NCBI GenBank assembly: GCA_021161495.1
Contig: JAGHAO010000013.1
Coordinates: forward strand, 1-10,958
Reading direction: 5' to 3'
Origin: Caldisericaceae bacterium
GTDB taxonomy: Bacteria; Caldisericota; Caldisericia; Caldisericales; Caldisericaceae
Length of the DNA stretch: 10,958 nucleotides
Positions 1 to 6,423 of the stretch are shown one piece after another (positions within the stretch are counted from its first letter, which is position 1; each line of letters begins with the position of its first letter). Position numbers and translations under genes: made by a program. The notes below the pieces were generated by a model, which made no database searches, was not told the DNA's origin, and was given only the letters and a program-made list of their open reading frames with translations.

Positions 1-822
1 ATCAAGGGGGATGTGCATAGTTTTCCTATCGAGTTTCTCGTAAACGAAGCGCAGAGCCTTGCGGAGAACGGAGTAAAAGAACTTATTTTGATTGCGCAGG
101 ATACAACTCAATACGGTATCGACATATACGGCAAGAACAGTTTGCTCCTCCTTTTGGAAAAACTCGAAAAAGTCAGTGGAATCGAATGGATAAGGATTTT
201 ATACACATATCCTTCCGAAATTTCAAAACCGCTTGTCGAATACATTGCCTCAAAAGATAATAAGGTAGTTCCTTATATAGATGTCCCCATCCAACATATA
301 AGCGACAGGATTCTGAAAAGAATGAACAGAATCGGCGGTTCGAAACTTGTAAGAGATTTGATTTATCTTCTAAAATCTCACGGAATTGCGATAAGGACAA
401 CCGTAATAACCGGATTTCCGGGGGAAACGGAGAAAGATTTCAAAGAACTTCTTGACTTTGTCGAAGAGGTAAAATTCGAGCACCTCGGTGCATTTGCATT
501 TTCAAGAGAACCGGGAACGGAAAGTTTTGATATGGGCGGGCAATTAGACGAAAAGGTAAAACAAAACAGATTAAGGCAAATTGAGGAATTGCAGCATAAG
601 ATAAATATGGAAAAGTTCAAGTCTATGGCGGGTAAAAAAATCCCTGTTATTGCGGATTATTTTGACGAAACCCTAAATGCTTTCATAGGAAGAACAATTT
701 TTGATGCGCCCGAAATAGACGATTTTGTTGTTTTGAAAGGAGACATCGAAGAGGGGAAAATTGCGAATGCTGTAATTACCGGATTTAATGAGAATAACTT
801 GTTCGGAGAGGTGAAGAAGTGA
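1..822 (+). CDS. rimO: Ribosomal protein S12 methylthiotransferase RimO, 3' part (5' end outside window)
   Basis: RimO is a radical-SAM enzyme that adds a methylthio group to a conserved Asp of ribosomal protein S12. The frame is open from base 1, so the gene begins upstream; the GTG at 13 is an internal Val, not the start. The 273 visible residues cover the later part of the radical-SAM barrel and a C-terminal TRAM domain. RimO-type motifs are LIAQDTTQYG (just after the barrel start), the stretch YIDVPIQHISDRILKRMNR and GFPGETEKDF. The TRAM part carries GRTIFDAPEID, where RimO proteins usually read GRTxxDAPEID; this favours RimO over the tRNA enzyme MiaB. The N-terminal UPF0004 domain and the CxxxCxxC iron-sulfur motif lie outside the window and cannot be checked. 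The stop overlaps the thpR start by 4 nt, implying translational coupling. Confidence 0.94.
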   Translation: MKGDVHSFPIEFLVNEAQSLAENGVKELILIAQDTTQYGIDIYGKNSLLLLLEKLEKVSGIEWIRILYTYPSEISKPLVEYIASKDNKVVPYIDVPIQHISDRILKRMNRIGGSKLVRDLIYLLKSHGIAIRTTVITGFPGETEKDFKELLDFVEEVKFEHLGAFAFSREPGTESFDMGGQLDEKVKQNRLRQIEELQHKINMEKFKSMAGKKIPVIADYFDETLNAFIGRTIFDAPEIDDFVVLKGDIEEGKIANAVITGFNENNLFGEVKK

Positions 823-1355
823 GATTGTTCATAGCATTGAAAACCGATTTGAATAAAGACAAAATATTTTCCTACGAAAAAAATTTGATGAGGACTTTTC
901 CCGATGTAAAATGGGTGGAAAAGGAAAATTTGCACTTAACATTAAAATTTTTAGGTGAAACATCGGAAGAGACTAAAAACGAAGTAATTGCAAAACTTTC
1001 CGGTATTGCAAAGAAATCTTCTCCGTTTAGGTTTTATTATTCTGGAATAGGTGCTTTCCCCGCTTTAACAAGAGCAAGGGTTATATTCATAGGTGTCTCG
1101 AAGGGGGATGCAATTGTATCTCTTATGAAAACAATCGATGCCTCTTTTGCAAATCTTGGATTCAAGAGAGAGAAAAGTTATGTTCCTCACCTAACTTTGG
1201 GAAGAGCAAAAAACGGAGCAATCAATCTAAAACATTTCCATATACCGGTTTTCGAAACAACGGAAGTCAGGGCAAGAGGCATAACACTTATAAAAAGCAC
1301 TTTAACCAAAAAGGGCCCTATTTACGAAGATATTTCTGAGTTTGATTTCGCTTAG
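819..1355 (+). CDS. thpR: RNA 2',3'-cyclic phosphodiesterase ThpR (2H/LigT family)
   Basis: ThpR/LigT proteins open 2',3'-cyclic phosphates on RNA, and some can join tRNA halves in vitro; the cellular role is poorly known. The 178-residue product is normal family length. It has both HxTx signatures of the 2H phosphoesterase fold: H39-L-T41-L in the stretch LHLTLKFLGE, and H124-L-T126-L in YVPHLTLGRA. The opening RLFIAL is also typical. The start is GTG at 819, inside the rimO stop region (GTGA, 4-nt overlap), with an SD run GGAGAGGTGA at 805-814 about 4 nt upstream. In many bacteria thpR lies just upstream of recA, as here; the often intervening cinA and pgsA genes are absent. The 3' end of this gene appears to hold the -35 element of the recA promoter. 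Confidence 0.92.
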   Translation: MRLFIALKTDLNKDKIFSYEKNLMRTFPDVKWVEKENLHLTLKFLGETSEETKNEVIAKLSGIAKKSSPFRFYYSGIGAFPALTRARVIFIGVSKGDAIVSLMKTIDASFANLGFKREKSYVPHLTLGRAKNGAINLKHFHIPVFETTEVRARGITLIKSTLTKKGPIYEDISEFDFA

Positions 1356-1359
1356 AAAT
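1332..1359. repeat. Imperfect inverted repeat centred on the recA -35 region (possible operator)
   Basis: Arms ATTTCTGAG (1332-1340) and CTTAGAAAT (1351-1359) are complementary at 8 of 9 positions, with one G-T pair, around a 10-bp centre. The centre contains the proposed recA -35 hexamer. Arm centres are about 19 bp apart, close to two helical turns, which would suit a dimeric repressor. The left arm and most of the right arm lie inside the last codons of thpR. It does not match the known Gram-positive or proteobacterial LexA box. It could be chance in AT-rich DNA. Confidence 0.3.
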
Positions 1360-1369
1360 TAACTATAAT
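1342..1369 (+). promoter_or_regulatory. Sigma-70-type promoter for recA
   Basis: The -35 candidate TTGATT is at 1342-1347, followed by a 16-bp spacer and a perfect -10 TATAAT at 1364-1369. The predicted start near 1376 leaves a leader of about 33 nt that holds the recA SD sequence AAGGAGAGG (1392-1400), 8 nt before the ATG. The -35 overlaps the end of thpR. This would let recA, recX, rny and uvrC be transcribed independently of rimO-thpR. It is read by eye only. Confidence 0.6.
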
Positions 1370-1408
1370 AAAAATGAGGTAAAATAATTTTAAGGAGAGG
1401 TAGTTATT

Positions 1409-2434
1409 ATGGCGGATAAAGATAAGATAAATAAAGAAAATGCTTTAAAACTTGCAATGGCTCAGATTGAAAAGGAATTCGGCAAGGGTTCCGTGATGCG
1501 TCTCGGAGATAGGAAATCTCATCTTTTGGTGGAGGTTATACCTACGGGTATATTATCCCTTGACATAGCATTAGGTGCCGGCGGATTTCCGCGTGGCAGA
1601 ATCATAGAGATTTACGGCCCTGAGGGCACCGGAAAAACGACGCTGGCTTTGGAAGCCGTTGCAAATGCGCAAAGAAACGGAGGGAAAGCGCTTTTTGTGG
1701 ATGTAGAGCATGCGTTTTCTCCGGAATATGCGGCAAATCTCGGTGTTAATATCGACGATTTGATTATTTCCCAACCGGATTATGCCGAGCAAGCGCTTGA
1801 AATAATTGATACGTTTGTGCGCTCCGGTGCAATTGACATTGTTGTTCTTGACTCTGTTGCCGCGCTTGTCCCAAAAGCGGAACTCGAAGGCGATATGGGA
1901 GACTCTTTTATGGGTGTCCAGGCAAGGCTTATGTCTCAGGCATTGCGAAAACTCACGGGTTCCATTAGCAAATCCAAGACGTGCGTTATTTTCATTAATC
2001 AGTTGAGAGAGAAAATCGGTATCGTCTTCGGCAATCCGGAAGTTACGCCGGGAGGCCGTGCATTAAAGTTTTACTCTTCCGTGCGTCTCGATATAAGGCG
2101 TGTGGAGAGCATCAAGGATCATGGAACTGTTATAGGAAACAGACTAAGAATTAAAGTGGTGAAAAACAAGGTTGCACCGCCCTACAGGGAAGCAATCGTT
2201 GACCTTATTTTCGGTAAGGGTGTTTCCAAAGACGCGGATCTGTTTGATATTGCGGTGAAAGAAGGAATTGTTAAAAAGGCAGGTTCTCATTACTCTTACG
2301 GAGATGTGAAATTAGGCCAGGGAAGGGATAATGCTATTTCTTTCCTTAACGAGCATCCGGATCTTTTCGATAAGGTAAGGAAAGAGGTTAATGATAAATT
2401 CTTCCCGAAAGAAGAACCTCAAAAGGAAAAATAG
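1409..2434 (+). CDS. recA: Recombinase RecA
   Basis: RecA forms ATP-dependent filaments on single-stranded DNA, drives strand exchange and, where LexA exists, activates its self-cleavage. The 341-residue product is full length. The N-terminal helix carries EKEFGKGSVMRLG (residues 21-33). Walker A is GPEGTGKTT at 70-78 where most RecA proteins have GPESSGKTT. The segment around the catalytic Glu reads VDVEHAFSPEYA (97-108), with E100 kept but neighbours changed from the usual DAEHALDP. Walker B is VVLDS (145-149). The L1 region (about 154-168) is followed by L2, with FINQLREKIG and FGNPEVTPGGRALKFY. The C-terminal tail is short and Lys/Glu-rich rather than strongly acidic. The start is ATG with SD AAGGAGAGG 8 nt upstream. 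It probably has its own promoter at 1342-1369. The 3' end overlaps recX. Identification is certain; the altered motif residues are the only oddity. Confidence 0.98.
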   Translation: MADKDKINKENALKLAMAQIEKEFGKGSVMRLGDRKSHLLVEVIPTGILSLDIALGAGGFPRGRIIEIYGPEGTGKTTLALEAVANAQRNGGKALFVDVEHAFSPEYAANLGVNIDDLIISQPDYAEQALEIIDTFVRSGAIDIVVLDSVAALVPKAELEGDMGDSFMGVQARLMSQALRKLTGSISKSKTCVIFINQLREKIGIVFGNPEVTPGGRALKFYSSVRLDIRRVESIKDHGTVIGNRLRIKVVKNKVAPPYREAIVDLIFGKGVSKDADLFDIAVKEGIVKKAGSHYSYGDVKLGQGRDNAISFLNEHPDLFDKVRKEVNDKFFPKEEPQKEK

Positions 2435-2852
2435 CATCTCTCCTTTGAGTTATGCGTTGAGACTCCTTTCGAGGAAAGATTATTCCGTTTACGAAATTAA
2501 AGAGAAATTGTTAAGCAGAAATTATACAGAAGAAGAAATTGAAAATACGATTAAAAAATTACTGGAGCGGGATCTCCTTAATGATATGCGGTATGCCGAA
2601 AGAATTATTAAAAAATATGCGTTTGTTAAGCGATACGGATATTTGAAGGTTCGAAACGAACTCTTCAAAAGAGGTTTAAAATACGAAGAGGTTTTGCAAT
2701 TACTCGACTCTTTATATACGGAAGAAGATGAAAAGCGCAATGCTTTTTCTTTGATTTCCAAAAGACCTCCCGATAAAATTGCAAACTATCTTTTGGGCAA
2801 AGGTTACAGAGCGCATATTGTTAGGGAAATCCTCGCTGAACCGAAGCAATAG
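2391..2852 (+). CDS. recX: RecA regulator RecX
   Basis: RecX binds RecA filaments and RecA protein and usually limits recombinase activity. The 153-residue product is all-helical and shows the family's three-helix repeats: repeat 1 about residues 18-62 (ALRLLSRKDYSVYEIKEKL), repeat 2 about 62-106 (LLNDMRYAERI, the most conserved RecX stretch), repeat 3 about 112-150. Starting at ATG 2391 gives a 44-nt overlap with recA; AAGGA (2377-2381) and AGAGGT (2383-2388) give it an SD. The overlapped part encodes a Lys/Arg/Ser-rich lead of about 17 residues with no clear family match. The alternative TTG at 2445 begins just before the conserved core but has no SD within range. Placement right after recA is classic and implies coupled expression. 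Family is confident; the exact start is less so. Confidence 0.9.
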   Translation: MINSSRKKNLKRKNSISPLSYALRLLSRKDYSVYEIKEKLLSRNYTEEEIENTIKKLLERDLLNDMRYAERIIKKYAFVKRYGYLKVRNELFKRGLKYEEVLQLLDSLYTEEDEKRNAFSLISKRPPDKIANYLLGKGYRAHIVREILAEPKQ

Positions 2853-2859
2853 GAGGTGA
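2851..2859 (+). promoter_or_regulatory. Near-perfect ribosome binding site for rny
   Basis: AGGAGGTGA at 2851-2859 matches nine consecutive bases of the usual 16S rRNA 3'-end complement. It overlaps the recX stop codon and sits 7 nt before the rny ATG. It is the longest SD match in the window. It fixes the rny start and suggests efficient initiation or re-initiation on RNase Y. Confidence 0.8.
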
Positions 2860-2866
2860 GGATTTT

Positions 2867-4423
2867 ATGCGAAATATGCAGGTACCCTATTTTTTGTATT
2901 TAATAATAACCATTGCAATGCTTGCAATCGGCTTTGTTTTAGGTGCTATATTTCAAAAATATATTTACAAGACAAAAATAGGTTCCATAGACGAGTACGC
3001 AAAACGAAAGAAAGAAGAAGCGGAGAAAGAGATAGAGGCGGAACGCAGAGAAATGCGTATCCAAATGAAGGAAGAAATAGAGAAGAAAGAAGCGGATTTG
3101 CAGAATAAAATCAAAGAAGAGCAAAGGCAAATTCAGGAAATAGAATCAAGGCTTTTAAGAAAAGAAGAGATTGCTGATCGAAAAGTAAATGCTGCCGAGC
3201 GTAAGGAAAAAGAACTTTTAAAAAGAGAGCAAGAAATAGAGCATCTCAAGAAACTTGCCGAAGAAAAACTCAGGCAAATAGAGGACGAATTTTACAAAGT
3301 CGCCGGCCTCACCCAGGAAGAAGCAAGGAAGGTAGTCCTCGACAATATGGAGAAGGAACTTGAGAGAGAATATTCAAAGCGTTTGAAAGGGATGGAAGAG
3401 GACCTTCAAACGAATATCCAGGAAAAGGCAAAAGTGATTTTGTCCGAGGCAATGGAACGGTGCGCTACCGACTATGTATCGGAAACAACCGTTTCGGTGG
3501 TACCTCTTCCTTCTGAGGATTTGAAAGGAAGAATCATAGGAAGGGAAGGCAGGAACATACGAACATTCGAAACATTGACGGGTGTCGATATTCTTGTGGA
3601 CGATACGCCGGAAGCCGTTACACTTTCCTGTTTTGATCCTATAAGAAGAGAAGTTGCAAAGCATGCATTGGAGCATCTCATTATTGACGGGCGAATTCAT
3701 CCTGCGCGCATAGAGGATTTTGTTCAGGAAGCGGAGCAGGAAGTGGAACAGATGATTTTAAAAGAAGCAGACGAAGCGCTTCTTTCGGTGTCTGTTCACG
3801 GGGTGCCTTTGGAAATTAAAAAGCTTATCGGGAAGATGAAGTTCAGAACGAGTTTCGGGCAAAACCTGCTTCAGCATTCCATAGAATCCGCAACGATTGC
3901 GGGAATTATTGCTTCCGAACTCGGGGAGAACGTTACTCTCGCAAAAAGGGCGGCATTCCTTCACGACATAGGAAAGGTTATGGGGAGTGAAATAGAAGGT
4001 CCCCATGCGCTTGTCGGTGCCGATCTTCTGAAAAGATACGGCGAGAATCCGCTTGTTGTTCATGCCGTTGCGGCGCACCACAATGAAGTGAAACCGGAAA
4101 CAACGCTTGACGTAATAGTTCAGATAGCGGATACACTTTCCGCAACGCGCCCCGGCGCAAGAAGGGAAAATCTCGAGATGTACATAAAGCGCCTCGAAGA
4201 AATAGAGCGTATTGCAATGTCCGTTCCGGGTATTAAAAAAGCATTTGTTGTTCAGGCGGGGAGAGAAGTCAGGATTATGGTGAATCCTGCCGAGGTGGAC
4301 GAGCAACTTGCATCGAAAATTTCTCATGATGTTGCCAAAAAAATCGAAGAGGAGGTTGTATATCCGGGCATTATAAAAGTAACGGTCGTAAGAGAAACCC
4401 GTTACACGGATTATGCAAAATAG
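2867..4423 (+). CDS. rny: Ribonuclease Y (membrane-anchored KH-HD endoribonuclease)
   Basis: RNase Y is a membrane-tethered endoribonuclease that starts mRNA decay in many bacteria lacking RNase E. The 518-residue product has the full domain order and normal length: one N-terminal transmembrane helix (about 8-30); a long Lys/Glu-rich coiled coil (about 40-200); a KH RNA-binding domain with GRIIGREGRNIRTFE (221-235) and DDTPEAV; an HD metal-dependent domain with H337, H366-D367 in FLHDIGKVMG, and HH at 404-405; and the C-terminal region ending in TRYTDYAK. Initiation at ATG 2867 is set by the excellent SD at 2851-2859. The gene lies between recX and uvrC. Its last 11 nt overlap the uvrC start. 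Proximity to recA recurs in Firmicutes and other Gram-positive-type genomes. Nothing appears broken. Confidence 0.97.
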   Translation: MRNMQVPYFLYLIITIAMLAIGFVLGAIFQKYIYKTKIGSIDEYAKRKKEEAEKEIEAERREMRIQMKEEIEKKEADLQNKIKEEQRQIQEIESRLLRKEEIADRKVNAAERKEKELLKREQEIEHLKKLAEEKLRQIEDEFYKVAGLTQEEARKVVLDNMEKELEREYSKRLKGMEEDLQTNIQEKAKVILSEAMERCATDYVSETTVSVVPLPSEDLKGRIIGREGRNIRTFETLTGVDILVDDTPEAVTLSCFDPIRREVAKHALEHLIIDGRIHPARIEDFVQEAEQEVEQMILKEADEALLSVSVHGVPLEIKKLIGKMKFRTSFGQNLLQHSIESATIAGIIASELGENVTLAKRAAFLHDIGKVMGSEIEGPHALVGADLLKRYGENPLVVHAVAAHHNEVKPETTLDVIVQIADTLSATRPGARRENLEMYIKRLEEIERIAMSVPGIKKAFVVQAGREVRIMVNPAEVDEQLASKISHDVAKKIEEEVVYPGIIKVTVVRETRYTDYAK

Positions 4424-6062
4424 CGTAAAATTTCCCGATGAAATAAATTTGCTTCCCCTTCTTCCCGGTGTTTATGTAATGCACGGCGAGAAAGGGGAAG
4501 TTTTGTATGTAGGCAAAGCCAAATCTTTAAGGAAAAGGGTTTCCTCTTATGTGCGACCGCGCGATATCAAAACAAAAATTCTTTCTGAGAAGATAAAAAC
4601 CGTGCAGTTTGTCGTTGCATCTTCCGAAGAAGAAGCGCTTCTTTTGGAGAACAACCTTATAAAAAAACACAAACCCAAGTATAATATACGGCTCGTTGAC
4701 GACGAAAATTACCCTTATATAAAGATCACAAATGACAGATTTCCCAAGCTTTTGAAAGTTTACAGGATTAACGGAAAAAACGGAGAATATTTCGGCCCGT
4801 TTCCGCACGGTAAAGCGATTGATATGACAATAAAAGCGATAAGAAAGATATTTCCCGTAAGGACGTGCAACATAAAATTCAAAGAGGGCAGGAAAATCGA
4901 GCCCTGCCTTTTATATCATCTGGGGCTCTGCGTCGCTCCTTGTGCGGGGAAAATTTCCGAAAAAGAATATTTGAAGATAGTAAACGGATTAAAGGATTTT
5001 TTAAAGGGAAGTTCCGAGAAAGTGCTGTCCGATTTGTACAGAGAAATGGAGCGGGCAAAAAGAAATCTTGAATTTGAAAAGGCGGCGATTTACAGGGACC
5101 AAATTAAGGGAATTTTATCCGTTATGGAAAGGCAAAGGGTTGTTTCGGACAAAAAAATTTCATTCGATTTGTTTGCAACCGCCAAAAAGAGAAACTATGC
5201 CGTTGTCGTAAAAATAGGAGTAAGGGAAGGGAAAGTAGTCTCTTCTTATCCGTTTGTTCTGAAAGTTCCGATGAGAAGCGGCCCCTCTGACATAATAAAA
5301 GAGTTCCTTTTGCAAAATCCTTTTCACGGAAATTTCGGAAAAATTTACGTTGAGAAAAAATCCGGGGATTACAAAGAGCTCGAAGATTTCCTTTCCGAGC
5401 ATTTCCACTCTCGGATAAAAATATCCGTTCCTCGCGGTGAAATCCAAAAAAGCATTTTGGAAATGGCAAAAGAAAATGCCAAGGTGCACTTGAACAATTA
5501 TTTGGAAAAGAGAAAATTAACAAAAGAAAAGGCATTGCTCGAAGCGGTTCAAAAAACTCTGGGCCTTAAAAATCTTCCCGTAAGAATTGAAGGATATGAC
5601 ATTTCCAACGTCTCCGGCAAAGATTCCGTAGGCTCTATGGTTGTTTTTACAAACGGAAAGCCGGATAAAAAGCAATACAGAATATTCAAAATAAAATTTG
5701 TAGAAGGACCTAACGATTTTGCGATGCTAAAAGAAGTGCTTTACAGAAGATTCAAAAGAAAAGGAGACAAGGTTTTTTCGGAGCGTATGCCTGACTTGCT
5801 TCTCATTGACGGAGGCAAGGGGCAACTTGATTCCGCAATCAGAATTAAGAAACTGCTGAATGTGGATGTGGAAATCGCGTCGCTTGCCAAGAAAGAGGAA
5901 CTCGTTTTTGTCGAGGGAAGGACGGAACCCTTACGCCTTTCGAGGCGTTCCGAAGTTTTGAAACTTTTGCAGAGAGTGAGGGATGAATCGCACCGCTTTG
6001 CCAAAAAGCATTTTACAAAATTGCACGGTTCTGTTATACTAAACAAAAATAAAAGCAGGTGA
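4413..6062 (+). CDS. uvrC: Excinuclease ABC subunit C (UvrC), lacking the usual C-terminal HhH domain
   Basis: UvrC joins UvrB at DNA lesions and makes both incisions of nucleotide excision repair. The 549-residue product contains the GIY-YIG nuclease (3' incision; G19-V-Y21, Y32-V-G34, R40, E79), four Cys at 152, 165, 173 and 177 matching the known iron-sulfur cluster pattern, a UvrB-contacting UVR-type helical segment (about 205-243) and the RNase H-like nuclease (5' incision; D396, D466, H527). All these residues are present, so both active sites look intact. The protein then stops 22 residues after H527, where UvrC proteins normally continue with about 60 residues forming a tandem helix-hairpin-helix. 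Nothing like that domain follows in any frame, because the next gene starts at 6067. It begins within the rny 3' end (11-nt overlap) without a good SD, implying coupling. The last codons overlap a promoter. Confidence 0.95.
   Translation: MQNSVKFPDEINLLPLLPGVYVMHGEKGEVLYVGKAKSLRKRVSSYVRPRDIKTKILSEKIKTVQFVVASSEEEALLLENNLIKKHKPKYNIRLVDDENYPYIKITNDRFPKLLKVYRINGKNGEYFGPFPHGKAIDMTIKAIRKIFPVRTCNIKFKEGRKIEPCLLYHLGLCVAPCAGKISEKEYLKIVNGLKDFLKGSSEKVLSDLYREMERAKRNLEFEKAAIYRDQIKGILSVMERQRVVSDKKISFDLFATAKKRNYAVVVKIGVREGKVVSSYPFVLKVPMRSGPSDIIKEFLLQNPFHGNFGKIYVEKKSGDYKELEDFLSEHFHSRIKISVPRGEIQKSILEMAKENAKVHLNNYLEKRKLTKEKALLEAVQKTLGLKNLPVRIEGYDISNVSGKDSVGSMVVFTNGKPDKKQYRIFKIKFVEGPNDFAMLKEVLYRRFKRKGDKVFSERMPDLLLIDGGKGQLDSAIRIKKLLNVDVEIASLAKKEELVFVEGRTEPLRLSRRSEVLKLLQRVRDESHRFAKKHFTKLHGSVILNKNKSR
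6012..6040 (+). promoter_or_regulatory. Extended -10 sigma-70 promoter inside the 3' end of uvrC
   Basis: The -35 is TTTACA (6012-6017, 5 of 6 consensus). A 17-bp spacer follows, then the -10 TATACT (6035-6040, 5 of 6), preceded by TGT, which supplies the extended -10 TGn element. The predicted start is near 6047. The resulting leader of about 20 nt carries AGGTGA (6057-6062) just before the ATG at 6067. This arrangement would drive the small membrane protein and hflX. It is the strongest promoter match I see in the window. Confidence 0.62.
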
Positions 6063-6066
6063 TTGA

Positions 6067-6423
6067 ATGAGGGTTTTAAGTTCTTGGGCGATTAATATAG
6101 TTTCTTTTTTTGTTGTCAGCAGGATCTTGCACGGATTCCGGTTTGAGAATCTCTGGAGCCTGCTCCTTGCGGGCATCTTGCTCGGAATATGCAATGCGAT
6201 AGTAAAGCCTGTGCTCATTTTCGTTTCCTTGCCGATAGACGTGGTCACGTTAGGTATTTTCCTTTTCGTAATAAACGGAATAGTTCTTGAAATTGTCGCC
6301 GCATTTGACTCCGGGTTTAAGATTTCCTCTTTTTGGGATGCGATAATAGGTGCTATTCTCCTTTCAGTCGTAAGTTCCATTATCAGTTGGATTTTATTTC
6401 CTCCGCGGAGGAAGGTTTCTTAG
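6067..6423 (+). CDS. YvlD-type small membrane protein (phage holin family 4 / DUF360)
   Basis: A 118-residue, very hydrophobic protein with about four membrane segments (roughly 5-22, 30-45, 55-80 and 90-111) and a short basic tail, FPPRRKVS. The motifs NAIVKPVL (43-50), SLPIDVVTLGIF (54-65) and FVINGIVL (67-74) are characteristic of the family annotated as phage holin family 4 or YvlD. Despite the name, members are widespread chromosomal genes of unknown function, and there is no phage context here. The start is ATG with SD AGGTGA, 4 nt after the uvrC stop. It probably heads a transcript with hflX. Codons for its C-terminal tail form the palindrome that carries the hflX ribosome binding site. 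Family assignment is fairly secure; function is not known. Confidence 0.8.
   Translation: MRVLSSWAINIVSFFVVSRILHGFRFENLWSLLLAGILLGICNAIVKPVLIFVSLPIDVVTLGIFLFVINGIVLEIVAAFDSGFKISSFWDAIIGAILLSVVSSIISWILFPPRRKVS
6398..6413 (+). promoter_or_regulatory. 16-bp perfect palindrome/hairpin overlapping the hflX Shine-Dalgarno
   Basis: TTCCTCCGCGGAGGAA is fully self-complementary. In RNA it can form a 6-bp stem (6398-6403 with 6408-6413) closed by a CGCG loop, with one further U-G pair outside. The 3' arm GAGGAA is the core of the hflX SD (purine run 6407-6415), so the fold would hide the ribosome binding site. The element lies in the last codons of the upstream membrane-protein gene, so ribosomes reading that gene would melt it. 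The sequence is clear; the regulatory role is inference. Confidence 0.5.

Noticed and set aside
13..15. GTG at 13 as the rimO start.
   Set aside because: The frame is open to base 1, and the residues before it (IKGD) fit the RimO barrel. Starting here would omit the N-terminal domain and the iron-sulfur cysteines.
3758..4327. Long antisense open frame of 189 codons opposite rny, and similar ones opposite queA and tgt.
   Set aside because: They mirror well-defined sense genes, are Cys/Phe/His-rich in the way of reverse-strand shadows, and lack an SD or family motifs.
4452..4500. Perfect 9-bp inverted repeat CTTCCCCTT / AAGGGGAAG with a 31-nt loop near the start of uvrC.
   Set aside because: A 9-bp match within about 50 nt is expected roughly once or twice by chance in a window this size, and both arms are explained by coding for LPLLPG and GEKGE. 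It has no relation to a start site or a T-run.
5412..5427. Hairpin CGGATA-AAAA-TATCCG inside uvrC, considered as a terminator.
   Set aside because: It lies mid-gene, has only a 6-bp stem and is followed by TTCCTCGCGG rather than a T-tract.
6333..6422. Longer HflX beginning at ATG 6333 (447 residues).
   Set aside because: The extra 30 residues overlap the upstream membrane gene out of frame and look non-native, while GTG 6423 has an excellent SD at proper spacing and matches the HflX domain start.
6067..6423. The holin-family label as a sign of prophage.
   Set aside because: This family is commonly chromosomal, and no other phage gene, integrase or attachment repeat is present.
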